64,000 nucleotides of DNA, taken from NCBI GenBank assembly GCA_039105265.1, contig JAPFFF010000044.1, positions 992,001 through 1,056,000 on the forward strand. The letters are read 5' to 3'. This document shows positions 34,001 through 45,116 of this stretch, in pieces. The notes beneath the pieces were generated by a model, which did no database searches, was not told where the DNA came from, and saw only the letters and a program-made list of their open reading frames with translations. Made by a program: the position numbers and the translations under genes. Origin of the DNA: Tritrichomonas musculus (taxonomy: Eukaryota > Parabasalia > Tritrichomonadida > Tritrichomonadidae). Each line of letters opens with the position of its first letter. Positions within the stretch are counted from its first letter, which is position 1.

Positions 34001-37000
34001 TTCAGAGAGTGTGTCAGTTATGGTTGAATTTTTGAATTCAGGCCGATTTTTAGGAAAAGGCCAAATTGTTCAATATGGAGGTGAATGGGTTTGGCGCCAT
34101 CATGTAGACCTCGTTGATGATATTAAATTATTATCAGATGAAATAGCAGATATTAATATTAATAATAATTTGCCAGCAAATATTTCAGGAGTGAATTCAG
34201 TAAATGAATTATTAGAAAGCTATGATATCAATATTTTGAAAGAAGATGGCCGAACAATTGATGAGAAAAAACCGGTTTTAGGCAATTTCAATATATTAGC
34301 AAATTTGAATGTAAATGGATTAATAAACGGTGTTGATATTGAAAAATTAGCTACGTCATCAGATAAGACAGATTCACTTTTTAATATAAAATTTGGAGTT
34401 CCAGAATTCAATGTGAAAAATGAAAACGTTGAAGGGGATACAAAAACAATCAATAATGTAAATTATAATATATTGAAAATTAAAATAAATGATGATGATA
34501 TTGAACAAAAATTGAAAGCTTTCAATGGGAATATATTCAAAATAATTCTCAGAAAAGATGTTGTTTATGACACAGAAGGACGATATATCAAAGAATTTTT
34601 CATAAGCGTTCATGATAATCATATTCAATGTCCGATAATAGCTTATGATGAAGAATCGAAAGGATATACAAATAAATGTTCTGAAGATAGCTCTCAATTT
34701 TTCATAGCTTTTGATGAGCGTCTCAATATTGTGCCATATACGTTATGGATGAACGGTGATTTGAGTATAATGAATCAAACAAGTCAGGATTTAATTGAAT
34801 CGAATAAACCAGTTTTTAAGTGCAAAATAATTGAAGCAGATAATGCTCTCAAATTACACAAAAGTGACGTTCATTATTTCTATAAGCCTTCAATTATTTC
34901 AGAAGATAACGATAATTATAAAATGATTTTTGAAGTACCCTCAGATTATACAATACCACCGCATTTACAATTTAAATTCTCAGAATATTGTTTTGGCAAT
35001 AAATGGGACTTAATATGGGATGGAACAAAATGGGATGGCAAAAATATCCAAGGCAAATCAAATGGAAAAATAATAAATAAATGCAATACAAGAGCCAAAA
35101 AAGATGCTTATGATGCTATTGGTGCATGTGTTATGATGAAGAATGATGACTGGAAAAAAAAATTCTTTACTGATAATATATGGTATACAAATGTTAATGA
35201 AAAGAATTTAATGCAAGCATTTATCAGAAGACCTGTTAGAGGAGAAGGATGGGAAAAAGATGGCAAAATTGAATTGAAAGTGAAATTTAATGATGGTACT
35301 TTGAAAGATGGAAATGAAATAGGTGTTGATTGGGGAAACACAAATTTCAGTCATTCAGTTGAAGGCTATGATCTTTATGCAATTGAAATATTAATATATA
35401 ATTATTCGAAACGAACTTTTGAGGTGAAAAACATTGAGGAAATTTTCTTGGATATCTATTCACCAAATTCAGATATAGCAAATCGAATGTCATTTCGCCT
35501 TGAGGGAGTTCACCATGTTGAAAGGAACGATACAGCTTATTGCGATACTATCGGTGTTCTCGATACAATTGAAAAAATCTCTTATCGTTATGAAGATTCA
35601 AAAATTGATGCAAGTCATAGAAATATTGAATTATATCTGAAAAAGGATTTGGTGGATCCAGTAGATGAGGTCAATTGGGATGGAATTATGAATCCTTTCA
35701 AATATATTATTCAGCAACAATTTTATGAAATAACACCAAATCCAAATGCAGCAACCACACTTTATACAGATTATAATATCACAAGTTCTAAAATCATAAC
35801 CGCCGATAACATCACGACGATGAGAAGTGATTTAAATTTAGTGACAAATAATTTGGATGTCGTATCGTACGATTTGAATGAAATGAGTCATAGAGTTAAC
35901 GTACTTGATTCAGAAATGGTTCAAGTCAAAGACATAACTCAACATTTAGAGAATGACGTTAAGAATTTAAGAATTGTTTCATATACAGCCCTAGCTTTTG
36001 GTATTGCAGGTACAGTGGGGAGTGCAGCATCTATCGGCATGCAACTTTTTCCACATGGTATCAGAATTTTAAAAGCAGCTTTTTCTAGCTTTTTCAGAGG
36101 TATGTTTAGTAGGTCCAGAGTTTTGGGTGCTCCTGATTGGACCAGATTACGAATTATGTTCGGAAATATTGCTGTTAGAAGCATAACCACCGATATTTCA
36201 CCTGTTATTAATTGGTGTAATTCAGAATATAAACAATTAGACGATATAACTTTTGATAACGAAGATGAAAATCCAGAAGAATATTCGTTATCAGTTGAAG
36301 CCGCTTATGAATTATGTAATCAATTCAGAGAAACATTGAAACCTATTTTAAAATTATTGGCCTTAAAGATCGATGAAATAGCCAATGAATTTGAATATAA
36401 TGATTTTATTTCAAAAAGTGATTTGAAAAGAGACGATACAATTGACATTAATGGCAAATTAATTGATGGCAAAATACATTTAGAAGCTGAGGATACAATA
36501 AGTGAAGGAAATATCAAAGTCAGGATTATGATCATGAAAGTAAGCGAATATAATGATATAGACTATGAAGAGAATTATCCAATAATTCATATATCAAATG
36601 GAGAGATATCGAACTATGAGGGCACAGAGAACTTTCCAACTGCATCTCTCCAAGACAAAACTATAATTATTGATAACCCAAAGAGACATAGAATTAGTGC
36701 AATCAGCATCAAAGAGAACACAGCGATAAGAAGTATGAAATATTCTGTAAATGATATAGCATATATGAGTGACATTGATGCGCTTAATAAAAAGATTGAT
36801 CAAATAGAAGAAAACTCACATACAAATGATGAAAACATAGCAAAAATAATGAATACTTATCCTACTGTTGATGAAACAAATGAGGCTTTAGATGTGCTCA
36901 AAGGCAGAATTGAGACATTAGAGGCTGAAAATACAACATTAAAGGCTACGATAGCCGCTTTTGAAGCCAGATTTGCTGCTCTCGAAGGCAAATCAGATCC

Positions 37001-37445
37001 AGATTTATCCATATATGCATTAAAAGATGACATACCAGATATGAATAATTTGATAAAACTGGCAAAAGTTAATTATACCTTTGATAACAAATCTGAAGGA
37101 ATAATTCGATATAATTTAGAAAAAGCACTTGACAATTATGAAGCAACAATGTATCTTTCTTATCCTGAAACTAAAAATAATATTGTGACTCAGAAAGAAA
37201 TCAAGGTCAATGTTTCATTTAATTCTGCAAATTCACCTTCATCGGAATATCAATGTGAACCAACAGAAATTTATTTGAATAATATACGTTTTCCGTTAGA
37301 CAAAACAACTTTCAATGTTATTTCTATTGCTCAATCAATAGTTTTCAACAGTTCATTTTTCAAAAATGGAATATCAAATTCTGAAAATCCAAAATGTGAA
37401 ATATTTACAAGAACACCATATGCTACCCTATTGGATATAGCATAA
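31093..37445 (+). pseudogene. Giant fibre-like protein gene of Polinton A3, full extent
   Basis: The only copy that runs to its natural end, just before the A right repeat. It spans about 2100 codons with about one break. In order: helical N-terminus, hydrophobic segment, Asp/Asn-rich linker, Trp-rich repeats, VNGLINGVDI block, then regions shared with the E homologue: SEYCFGNKWDLIWDGTKWDG, then NPFKYIIQQQFYEITPNPNA and NITSSKIITADNITTMRSDL (35690-35850), a coiled-coil-like stretch, a second hydrophobic patch (ALAFGIAGTVGSAASIG, near 36000), a YPTVDETNEAL heptad region near 36860 and a final small domain. The plan of a long stalk, coiled coils and a C-terminal head suggests a fibre or spike, but there is no family match I can name. 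Confidence 0.65.
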
Positions 37446-37499
37446 ACTTTAAAATGGTTATGTTTTTTTTTGTTCAAAGTTCCCTAGTGATATCGGTCG
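37446..37499. other. Short spacer before the Polinton A right end
   Basis: 54 bases with a T run between the fibre stop and the right terminal repeat; no gene. Confidence 0.5.
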
Positions 37500-37552
37500 G
37501 CGCAGTTAGGTCTGGGCGACCGTTAAGGGCGCACAGCCTAACGTATACTACT
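37500..37552. repeat. Polinton A3 right terminal inverted repeat
   Basis: Ends CCTAACGTATACTACT and is the exact inverse of 10819-10871 and 23966-24018. TGTTCA at 37552-37557 matches the left flank. Confidence 0.9.
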
Positions 37553-37654
37553 GTTCATTGATGAAACGTTTAATATTGATGAGTATATAATAGATGAATG
37601 TTGTAATGGTCGAACGTATAGATTGATTTATAGCCCAATCAAAAATAATAAATG
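37553..37654 (+). pseudogene. Remnant of a small Polinton E gene, right piece
   Basis: A frame directly after the A3 end reads through IDEYIIDECCNGRTYRLIYS to a TGA at 37652-37654. It is not recognisable by family. Its place across A3 from the piece at 23781-23965, with the matching target duplication, shows that the A element entered a small gene of E. Confidence 0.45.
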
Positions 37655-37674
37655 ATTTTTTTATTGATGTCTAA

Positions 37675-37914
37675 ATGACTGAAAACAATAAATTAGATTT
37701 AAATCAATTCAATCAAACACCAATCATTAAATCATTATCAAAATCGAAATCATCAGAGAATCTACAAAAAATAGAAGTTAAGCGTGGAAGAAAAAGCAAA
37801 TACGCTAATGATGAAGAGAGAAAGGAAGCAAGGAAGAAACAACAGAGAGAATATCGTCAACGTAAAAAAAATGAATTGATAGAAATGAAAAAACAAATTG
37901 AAGAACATAAATAA
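37675..37914 (+). CDS. Small basic DNA-binding-type protein of Polinton E, 79 aa
   Basis: The second half is strongly basic: KRGRKSKYANDEERKEARKK followed by QQREYRQRKKNELIEMKKQI. A KRGRKSKY start resembles an AT-hook, and the following Arg/Lys-rich helix with a Leu/Ile/Met tail resembles a bZIP-like basic region. Similar short proteins with this GRxxKY..EEERK..R..Q..YR.RKK pattern occur in phages and large DNA viruses, usually without known function. It is the last plus-strand gene before the convergent opposite-strand gene, which ends 3 bases away. A role in binding element DNA is plausible only. Confidence 0.6.
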   Translation: MTENNKLDLNQFNQTPIIKSLSKSKSSENLQKIEVKRGRKSKYANDEERKEARKKQQREYRQRKKNELIEMKKQIEEHK

Positions 37915-37916
37915 AT

Positions 37917-38651
37917 TTATTTACTTATGATATCTCCAACGTTTGCATTAGTTGATGGTTTGATTTTGATTGTGATGAATAGTGGACTCATTAATTTAAT
38001 TGGCTGATACATGAAATCAACGAGACGCATTTCAAGATATTTTAATGAATCGCTATTAGTTTTTATTTTTATTGGCTTTGTTTGGTCATAGTTAACAATA
38101 AGTGGAGCTTGATTTAAAATCATTGAATCAATGTTTGCAATAACTGATGGTGTGTAATCTTTTTCACCAATTGAACTATAAACTGGCTGACCCTGTAGTG
38201 ATACAAGATATAGTTTATTCGCATAATTTAAAACTGGTAAATCATGAATTATATATGGTGTGTTATTTTTGATTTCAATTGGTAGTGTAGTGTTATATAG
38301 TCCAGTTAATAGTTTTATTCGATGACTGATAGATTTAATTGTGATATCTTTTGTTGAAAGCATGGTTATTGTATTGTCAGCGTTTACACTAAATGTTATA
38401 ATATTAACACATTCATCATTTTTCATCTGTTGTTGGTTCATTTTTTAATTAATTCTTTGATTTCATATGAATATTTATTTTCAAATGTTATTTTTATTAA
38501 TTGTTTTTCATCATCAATGAATTCAAAAGTGTCATCAGTTGTTGATAATGGATGAAATATAATATTTGATATAACTACATTTCCACGGAATGTCAATGTT
38601 TAATGATACTGTGCTATAATCAGACGGTTTCGAATGAACAGAATATAACAT
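37917..38651 (-). pseudogene. Polinton E homologue of the opposite-strand protein
   Basis: Matches the 245-residue A protein throughout: an N-terminal region with IPWKCSY, the LVSLQGQPVYSSIGEKDYTP block, and the C-terminal SLKYLEMRLVDFMYQP and LFITIKIKP strands. It looks broken about once. It is divergent from the fibre gene with a gap of about 18 bases to the conserved fibre start, as in A, so the pairing of these two genes is conserved between families although the polymerase has moved to the other side. Confidence 0.65.
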
Positions 38652-38669
38652 AATTTAATAATGAATAAA
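38652..38669. promoter_or_regulatory. Short divergent start region (Polinton E)
   Basis: AATTTAATAATGAATAAA lies between the divergent starts, if the fibre start is taken at 38670, where similarity with MSIGLY of family A begins (MTIALY). An upstream in-frame ATG at 38661 is also possible. Confidence 0.4.
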
Positions 38670-41600
38670 ATGACAATTGCGTTATACGCTTACAAATCTA
38701 AAGAAACTGAAATTTTTAATGACAAGGGATTTAAGATTTTCATTGGTGAAGATGATGAAGGAAACGAACAAATAAATATCACTAATGATGATAATGATAC
38801 AATTAAATTCAATTGTATTTACAACAAGGATGAAGTTAATGATTTGGTATCAACTGGAACAAACGACCCTGAATATTTGAAGAAAACAGCATTAAGTGGA
38901 GTTAATGAAGTATTGAAAGCATTAATAACATATCATAGTTTGAAATACGCTAATGATAAACTAAATGTGATTGACAAAAATGTTAAAACATCATCAAATG
39001 CATTATTGGAATTATGGCAATGGACGAATTCAAATATGTTTGAAATTAATAATGTTATTAATGCTATTATTGATGCTGTGAATGATATTAATAGCTGTCA
39101 TTGTATGGATGAAGGAGGATTACATGACCAATTAACATCATTAGCAGGATTAGTGAATAATCTCGATGGATATATAACATCAACGATTAATCCAGAGATA
39201 CAAAACATATGGCAATCGTTTTCTAATTTTAGCACTAGAGTTTGGGGTTCTAATGCTGAACAAATTATGGCACCATTGGATAAAATAGAAACAGTGTACA
39301 GTGAAGGCAAATCAGCATTGACAACTGAGTTATCGAAAATATGGGCTCCACCAAATGATGAAACTGAAAAATCATATGATATTGTAGACCCAAGCCAAAA
39401 AATAAAAGATTTATCAATTCCTATCATTGATGACCCGATGCAAAGACCATTTGATGAATCAAAACCGATTTATGGAAAAATGAATATGCCTTATGACTTG
39501 CAAGTTAACGGATTGATTAATGGTGTTGACATTAATGATTTGAAGCCAGTCGAAAGCAATTTTAGAAACGTGCAAGGTTATGAATATTATTATATTGAAA
39601 ATGATGATGTATACACTAATGATTATATTTATAATTCGATTGAATGTAAGAAATTAAGCATCAAACACATACCATCAACGACAATAAATAAATTGAAGAC
39701 AATAAAAAATAAATTAAATGTGTTTCGAATTGTGTTGAGAAAAAATGAAATCATTGATGAGTCTGGAGCATTTATGAAAGATTTTTATATATACGTTGAT
39801 GAAAATAAATTATATTGTCCAGTTATTACGATTCATTCACAAACACCGCTGACGTATATTGTTAATCATGAAGTTATAGATTGGAATGATGAACCATTTA
39901 TAGCTATTGATAAACAATCATCAATTGAATTAATGAAATATTATCTGCAGGGTGAAATATCAATCATGTATCTTTTGAATCAAAACGCTATTGAATCAAC
40001 AACTCCTGAAATTAAATGTGATATCATTAATGCAAGAAATGCTTTGAAGTTGCATGAATCAAATATTGGGTATTTCTATAAACCGTCATATATTAATGAA
40101 TCTGATGATAATTATTCAATGACGTTTAATATTCCTGATAGTTATTCATTACCAACAGGCATGGAATTTACATTCACTGAACATTGTTTTAATAACACTT
40201 GGCTGTTGACTTGGGATGGTGATAAATGGGTAGGTGATAATATACAAGCGAAATCAAAAGCTGAAGATGCAATGGATGCGGTCAAACATTGGGACCAACA
40301 GGGACATTTCGTTATTGCGCTTGAAAAAAATGAATTCAATGATTACATTATCAAAAATTGGTTCAATATTGACACAACTGATGACAAAACAGTTTTCAAA
40401 CAAATATTAGAAGACAAACGAACAACGATAACATTTGATGGATTGTATGATAATAATGAACATTTTGATGTCGCACGTGATGGATTGCCATCATTGAAAA
40501 GCATGTTATCATTGGGTGGATTCACAACTTCATTTAGTAATTTGGAGGCTAACTATTATCACGCTCAAATAAATGTTGCAATTAATGTTGAAGCTAAAAG
40601 TGATGCATTGAAAAAACAAATCATCATTAGTTATATCAACAGAATGAAAGAGCTTCATATGTTCGTCAATATTGGAGGTATAACAAATAAATTCGTTTGT
40701 GATTTGTATATTACTAATGAACCACTGGAAGAATACACAAGCGGACCTCAAGCATATTACATCAAATTGAAGACAATAAAAAATGTTATTCAAAAACTAG
40801 GAGCTAAATTTGAAGCTTCAAATATTACAACGAAAGACATAACATTACATTTGAATGGAAAGATGTTGAGACCAATCGAAGAGATAAATTGGGACCCAAC
40901 AACAAATCCCTTCAAATATATCATTGACCAACAGTTTTACACAATCTCTCCAAATCCAAATGCTGCAACAACATTGTATACTGACTATAATATCACATCA
41001 TCAAAAATAATCACAGCTGACAATATAACAACAATGAGAAGTGATTTAAATATAGTAGCGAATACACAAGATGTCATAGTTTATGATGTTGACAAGATAA
41101 CAAAGCGAGTTGATAATTTAGATATTGAAATGTCTGATGTCAAAAATAGAGTTTCACATCTCGAGAGTAAAGTGAAATCATTGAACATCAAAACTGATAT
41201 TGCTTTAGTATTAACAGCTGCATCAACTGCGTTATCGATTGGAAACACTCTTGAGCTAACAGGTAAATATATATCAATTGGGATGGGAAAACTTAGGAAT
41301 TTCATTAATAATGGATACACCAGATTAGCAACAACGAGTGGTGAAGCATCAGAGGTTGAATTAGCAGCACTTGATTATAGTGAAAATTTACCACCTGTTC
41401 CATTCGAAGGAACAAGAATGACAAACACTGATGGATATGTTAAATTGAAATCATGGATTCATGCTGCTCATGTAAAACCAAAATTCAGTTCATTATATGC
41501 TGATGATAATGAAGAGAGCGCAAACAATCCACATGCGATGATTGTGTCATATGCGACGTTGAATGATGTTTGTATTTATTACCGTGATTCATTGAAACCA

Positions 41601-42555
41601 TGTTTTAATGTTGTATGTCATCAATTGGATAATATTAATAATACAATTCGTGATGTTGCATATAAAAAAGATTTACAGGGAATGGTCAAGTTATCTGATT
41701 TTGTTGATGTAGCTATTAATAATTGCACATTACCTGAAGACCAATCACAAAATATTTTAATAATACCATTTGAACATCCTATTTATTGTGGTGATTTATG
41801 TTTTACATTGAGTTTCACATCGAATGACAATCAACAATGTTCACATAATCTAAAAATAACATTTAGTCCATATGATGACCCACAATTGACAGGTGATGAA
41901 TGGATAGAAGGTAAGGGTGGTGTAGATATTATTGATGACAATCAAGCATGTTTAACATGGACGACATTTAATATTAATGAACAATCAAATGTAGTTTATA
42001 CAATAACAACGAATGATGTAAAATATAAAATCAGTGAACGAGGTATAAATGATTTGGTATACAAAGAAACAACTGATGACCTAGACATAAGAATAAAAGC
42101 ATTAGAAGCATTAAAACATGAACCACCAGTAATTGATTTAAATAATTATCCAACAGTAGATGAAGTTAATGAAGCATTATCAAATTATGTGTTGAAATCA
42201 GAGAATGAACAATTGAAAGCAAAAATAAATGAATTAGAAACAATAATAACATCATTAACTGCTCGATTAGATGTATTAGATTCATTAATTCCAAAACCAC
42301 CATCATTACCTGAATTCTACCAAGGATTTACATATCGTGAAATGGATGAAACAAAAGATTATTATCACGTGGATAATAGATATTCAAATACAGTTTTTGA
42401 TATATATATTGAACCTGTTGTTAATGAAAACAATGAATATGATATGGAATATGTTGTTGTATTGGAAGATGCCGATGGATTTAAACATTATTTACGAATT
42501 GTTTTAGCTTATGAAAATGATGATAAAACAGAAATCACATATAATGCATATTATA

Positions 42556-43859
42556 GGGGTTAAAAAAAGTTCTGACCCCCCCTTTGTTTTTTGACAAATA
42601 ATTAAGATAATTAAAATTAATTTTTATTGTTTAATATAATACTCTCCATTGTTGCTTATTACCCAGTTTAATCTTTCAATCCATTCTTGAAAGACTGATT
42701 GGAGCTCTTCGAAAGTCACTTCATTAAAAAGTGACTGTATTTCTGAGATGAGTTCTTCTGGGCTCTCTAACTTTTTTTCCTCAAGCAGTTGCTTAATTCG
42801 TCCAAAGAGCCAGAAATCACACGGGCTTAAATCTGGAGAATAAGCCGGGTGATCAACTCTTTTGAGTCTATGGTCACTCAAAAATTCACTTGTTTTCGAA
42901 CCGTTGTGAATTCTGCTGTTATCCATATGCAGAATGAACTGTTTAATTCGGATATTATGATCTCCATGATGAATGAATTGGCAAATTTCATCAAGAATAT
43001 TGGTAATGAAATATTCTTGATTGAATTTGATCCCTTTTGGAAGTGCATCAATACATATTAAACGGTCTCCACTGAAAGCAATTGTGATCATGCATTTTTT
43101 TGAACCAATTTTTTTCAGAACTCTTGGTGGAACTTTTTCAATTGATGGTGCATACATAGCATTTGTTTCATAATCAAAATAGAACCATGATTCATCTAAG
43201 GTTATTAGTGAGATGAAATTATTTTCTTGACAAGAGTACAATGTTTTCAAAAGTGCTCTTGATTTTTCAACTCGTTCGATCTTATTTTCCGGGGTGAGTT
43301 GATGAGGGACCCATCTTCTGATAAACCTTTTCAAATGAAGGACATCGGTTAAATTGAAAATAACCGTTGGAACAGAGCAACATAATCGTGATGCAATACT
43401 TTTTGCAGTTGAATAAGGTTCATCTTGCAAAATGGCTGAAATAGTATCAGATATATCCAAATTTGGCCTTCCTTCGCGTTCTAAATCATTGCATGATAAA
43501 TCTCCACTTTTGAACCTGTTGACCCATCGTTGGATTGTTGACATACTAAGAGCGTCATCTTCTAATGTATCTGTTAACTCTGTTGTAATTTTTTTGTATC
43601 CCCATCCTTTCAGGAAGAAATACTTGATAACAATTCTTTGCTCGCGATTATCCATTTTATTTTAAACGTAAAAAATGAAAATTTTAAACGCATGATCTTT
43701 CAAAAAAGCTGTTTTTTGAGATGATGAATAATTAATTTTTAGAAGTTTTTATTTAAGAATGATCATTATCATCTATACTATCTAAATATAGAATAAAACC
43801 AAATTTTGGGCAAGCAGGTGTCAAAAAACAGAGGGGGGGTCAGAACTTTTTTTAACCCC
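42556..43859. mobile_element. Mariner-2, complete DNA transposon
   Basis: A 1304-bp mariner flanked by TA (42554-42555 and 43860-43861). Its inverted ends begin GGGGTTAAAAAAAGTTCTG and match for roughly 40 bases with one difference. The transposase frame on the minus strand is uninterrupted. The size is standard for the family. It is unrelated in sequence to mariner-1 beyond family motifs, so it arrived separately. Confidence 0.95.
42624..43655 (-). CDS. Mariner-2 transposase, 343 aa
   Basis: Uninterrupted mariner transposase. N-terminal helix-turn-helix region with RWVNRFKSGD, GRP motif (residues 62-64), linker signature WVPHQLTPENK (115-125), and the catalytic triad D154 (TLDESWFY), D245 (HMDNSRIH) and D280 (LSPCDFW) with DD34D spacing. 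C-terminal YIKQ end is at the expected length. It probably could act on its own terminal repeats if expressed. It differs strongly from mariner-1. Confidence 0.95.
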   Translation of the reverse strand: MDNREQRIVIKYFFLKGWGYKKITTELTDTLEDDALSMSTIQRWVNRFKSGDLSCNDLEREGRPNLDISDTISAILQDEPYSTAKSIASRLCCSVPTVIFNLTDVLHLKRFIRRWVPHQLTPENKIERVEKSRALLKTLYSCQENNFISLITLDESWFYFDYETNAMYAPSIEKVPPRVLKKIGSKKCMITIAFSGDRLICIDALPKGIKFNQEYFITNILDEICQFIHHGDHNIRIKQFILHMDNSRIHNGSKTSEFLSDHRLKRVDHPAYSPDLSPCDFWLFGRIKQLLEEKKLESPEELISEIQSLFNEVTFEELQSVFQEWIERLNWVISNNGEYYIKQ

Positions 43860-44037
43860 TATATATAGATGAACTGAATGGTCATAATGAAGCATTAACA
43901 ATTGATGCTGCAGGTTATGTTTATGTTCCTGATTATTTAGCTGATTCATTCTCTACAGCATCATATGAAGAGTATCATTATGTAGAAAAATATTCCAAAG
44001 CATAAAAATAAATAATCAATGAATCAAACATATGATA

Positions 44038-44349
44038 TTATTTTTGAAAATGGTTTTCAATTAATGTTTTTAATTCATTAGATATTGATTTATTAATGAT
44101 AATATTGAAATCATTTATTTTATAATCTTTACCACGAAAATTATCAATAACAATTTTTTTAATTTCATGCGTAGGTCGTATGTCATCAGCGATATCAAAA
44201 TTATAATACCAACATTCATCATTATTTTTGAAATGTTTGTGAACTTGACGAAAATTATTTTTATGTCTACGAACTAAATGAAGTTTCATATGTTCATCAT
44301 CAATTGACTCTTGCCAAATTAAAAATTTATAGTTGTTAGATGTTGCCAT
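44038..44349 (-). CDS. Polinton E protein of unknown function, 103 aa
   Basis: Not recognised. Charged and His-rich in the middle (LVRRHKNNFRQVHKHFKNND), no membrane segment. It is the last gene of the minus-strand block and lies between the fibre end and the GIY-YIG-type gene. A TTTATTTTTG motif lies 12 bases before the ATG, which supports it as a real gene. Confidence 0.5.
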   Translation of the reverse strand: MATSNNYKFLIWQESIDDEHMKLHLVRRHKNNFRQVHKHFKNNDECWYYNFDIADDIRPTHEIKKIVIDNFRGKDYKINDFNIIINKSISNELKTLIENHFQK

Positions 44350-44361
44350 GTTAATTTATGA

Positions 44362-44371
44362 CAAAAATAAA
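44362..44371 (-). promoter_or_regulatory. TTTATTTTTG motif before the 103-aa gene
   Basis: Read on the minus strand, TTTATTTTTG lies 12 bases upstream of the ATG at 44349. Confidence 0.5.
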
Positions 44372-44395
44372 AAATTATATAATTAATGAATTAAT

Positions 44396-45109
44396 TTAGT
44401 TTTGATATTTCTTAACGACTTCATCATAAACCTTTTCTATTGTTTCGAATGGACCATCAAAATATTCATCACCATATGAATCTTTCTTCAATTTGTTTTC
44501 TACAACTAGTTTATTTAATTCAGCTAATAAACATTGTTCAGCTTTGAGACTATTATTAACAAATTCACATCTCAGTTGTGTGGCTCCTCCATCTTGTTTT
44601 TTATATGTTGCTAATCTACTTGCCATCTTAAATGTTTTGCCTGCTTTGTATATGGTGGTGTCTTTGTGTTTGATTAGTTGGACAAGATAAATATAGCCTT
44701 CAGGTTTTTTGTTCGCATATGATGTACCACGATTACCACATTTAGTGATGTTATATCCAAAGTTTGGCAATTCTCTTGATAGTTTAGCGATAGTATATTT
44801 CAAACCAGTTTCAGCCAATAAATGTTTCTTAATATCTTTCAAATCTATTCTATCAGCCCATCCGTAGAGTTTCATGAAGTCCTCAAGTGTTTTACAATCA
44901 TATTTGTCTTTGTAGCGTTGAAGTTCTTTTGTTGTAGTTTCTAGTTGTGATTGTATGAATTGACATTGTTTGATTGGTTCCGTTTCTACATCATCATCAT
45001 CGTCTTCATTCATTAACTCATTATTCAAACGTTCATTCTCTGCTCTCAATTCAATAATCATATCGATTAATTGTTCACGTGTTAAATGGTCGAATTCAGA
45101 TGTTGACAT
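44396..45109 (-). CDS. GIY-YIG-like (T5orf172-type) protein of Polinton E, about 237 aa
   Basis: The N-terminal third is a coiled coil (LIDMIIELRAENERLNNELM) followed by an acidic run. The C-terminal third resembles the T5orf172/MUG113 branch of GIY-YIG nucleases: EGYIYLVQLIKHKDTTIYKA then GKTFKMASRLATYKKQDGG and a helix with AEQCLLAEL. Such domains are common in large DNA viruses and phages and are thought to cut DNA, but many are of unknown role. I take the start at 45109 rather than 45163 because a TTTATTTTT motif lies 8 bases before it and the upstream codons overlap the polymerase end region. It lies directly after the polymerase gene. Confidence 0.65.
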   Translation of the reverse strand: MSTSEFDHLTREQLIDMIIELRAENERLNNELMNEDDDDDVETEPIKQCQFIQSQLETTTKELQRYKDKYDCKTLEDFMKLYGWADRIDLKDIKKHLLAETGLKYTIAKLSRELPNFGYNITKCGNRGTSYANKKPEGYIYLVQLIKHKDTTIYKAGKTFKMASRLATYKKQDGGATQLRCEFVNNSLKAEQCLLAELNKLVVENKLKKDSYGDEYFDGPFETIEKVYDEVVKKYQN

Positions 45110-45116
45110 TTGAGAT

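Larger units (their letters stand above)
29096..34727. repeat. Tandem unit 3, partial
   Basis: Third copy, covering polymerase, opposite-strand gene and the first part of the fibre gene. It leaves the repeat where units 1 and 2 run into Polinton E, and instead continues along the fibre gene to the right end of A3. Confidence 0.9.
23966..37552. mobile_element. Polinton A3, internally shortened, both ends present (fossil)
   Basis: About 13.6 kb between 53-bp inverted repeats at 23966-24018 and 37500-37552. The flanks TGTTCA (23960-23965) on the left and TGTTCA at 37552-37557 on the right (overlapping the repeat's last base) are a 6-bp target duplication as is usual for Polintons. It lacks the central genes of a full element (most of integrase, ATPase, capsid), so it would have depended on a helper. 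The fibre gene runs its full length here. Apart from the shortening, it has a hAT insertion and about one other lesion. Confidence 0.88.
38670..44005 (+). pseudogene. Giant fibre-like protein gene of Polinton E, interrupted by mariner-2
   Basis: Homologue of the A fibre. Shared parts are the N-terminus (MTIALYAYKSKE), VNGLINGVDI near residue 280, the region around NPFKYIIDQQFYTISPNPNA and NITSSKIITADNITTMRSDL, the coiled coil after it, a hydrophobic patch (IALVLTAASTALSIG), and a C-terminal YPTVDEVNEAL heptad region. It lacks the hydrophobic N-terminal-half segment and the tryptophan repeats of A, so it is about a third shorter. Mariner-2 sits near its C-terminal end (42556-43859), and coding-like sequence of the same gene continues from 43862 to a TAA near 44003. 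Only the mariner insertion is evident as a break. Confidence 0.65.

Noticed and set aside
2800-34727. Pure assembly artefact as explanation for the tandem units
   Set aside because: Not excluded, but the copies differ at several sites in a blockwise pattern, which a simple assembly duplication would not create.
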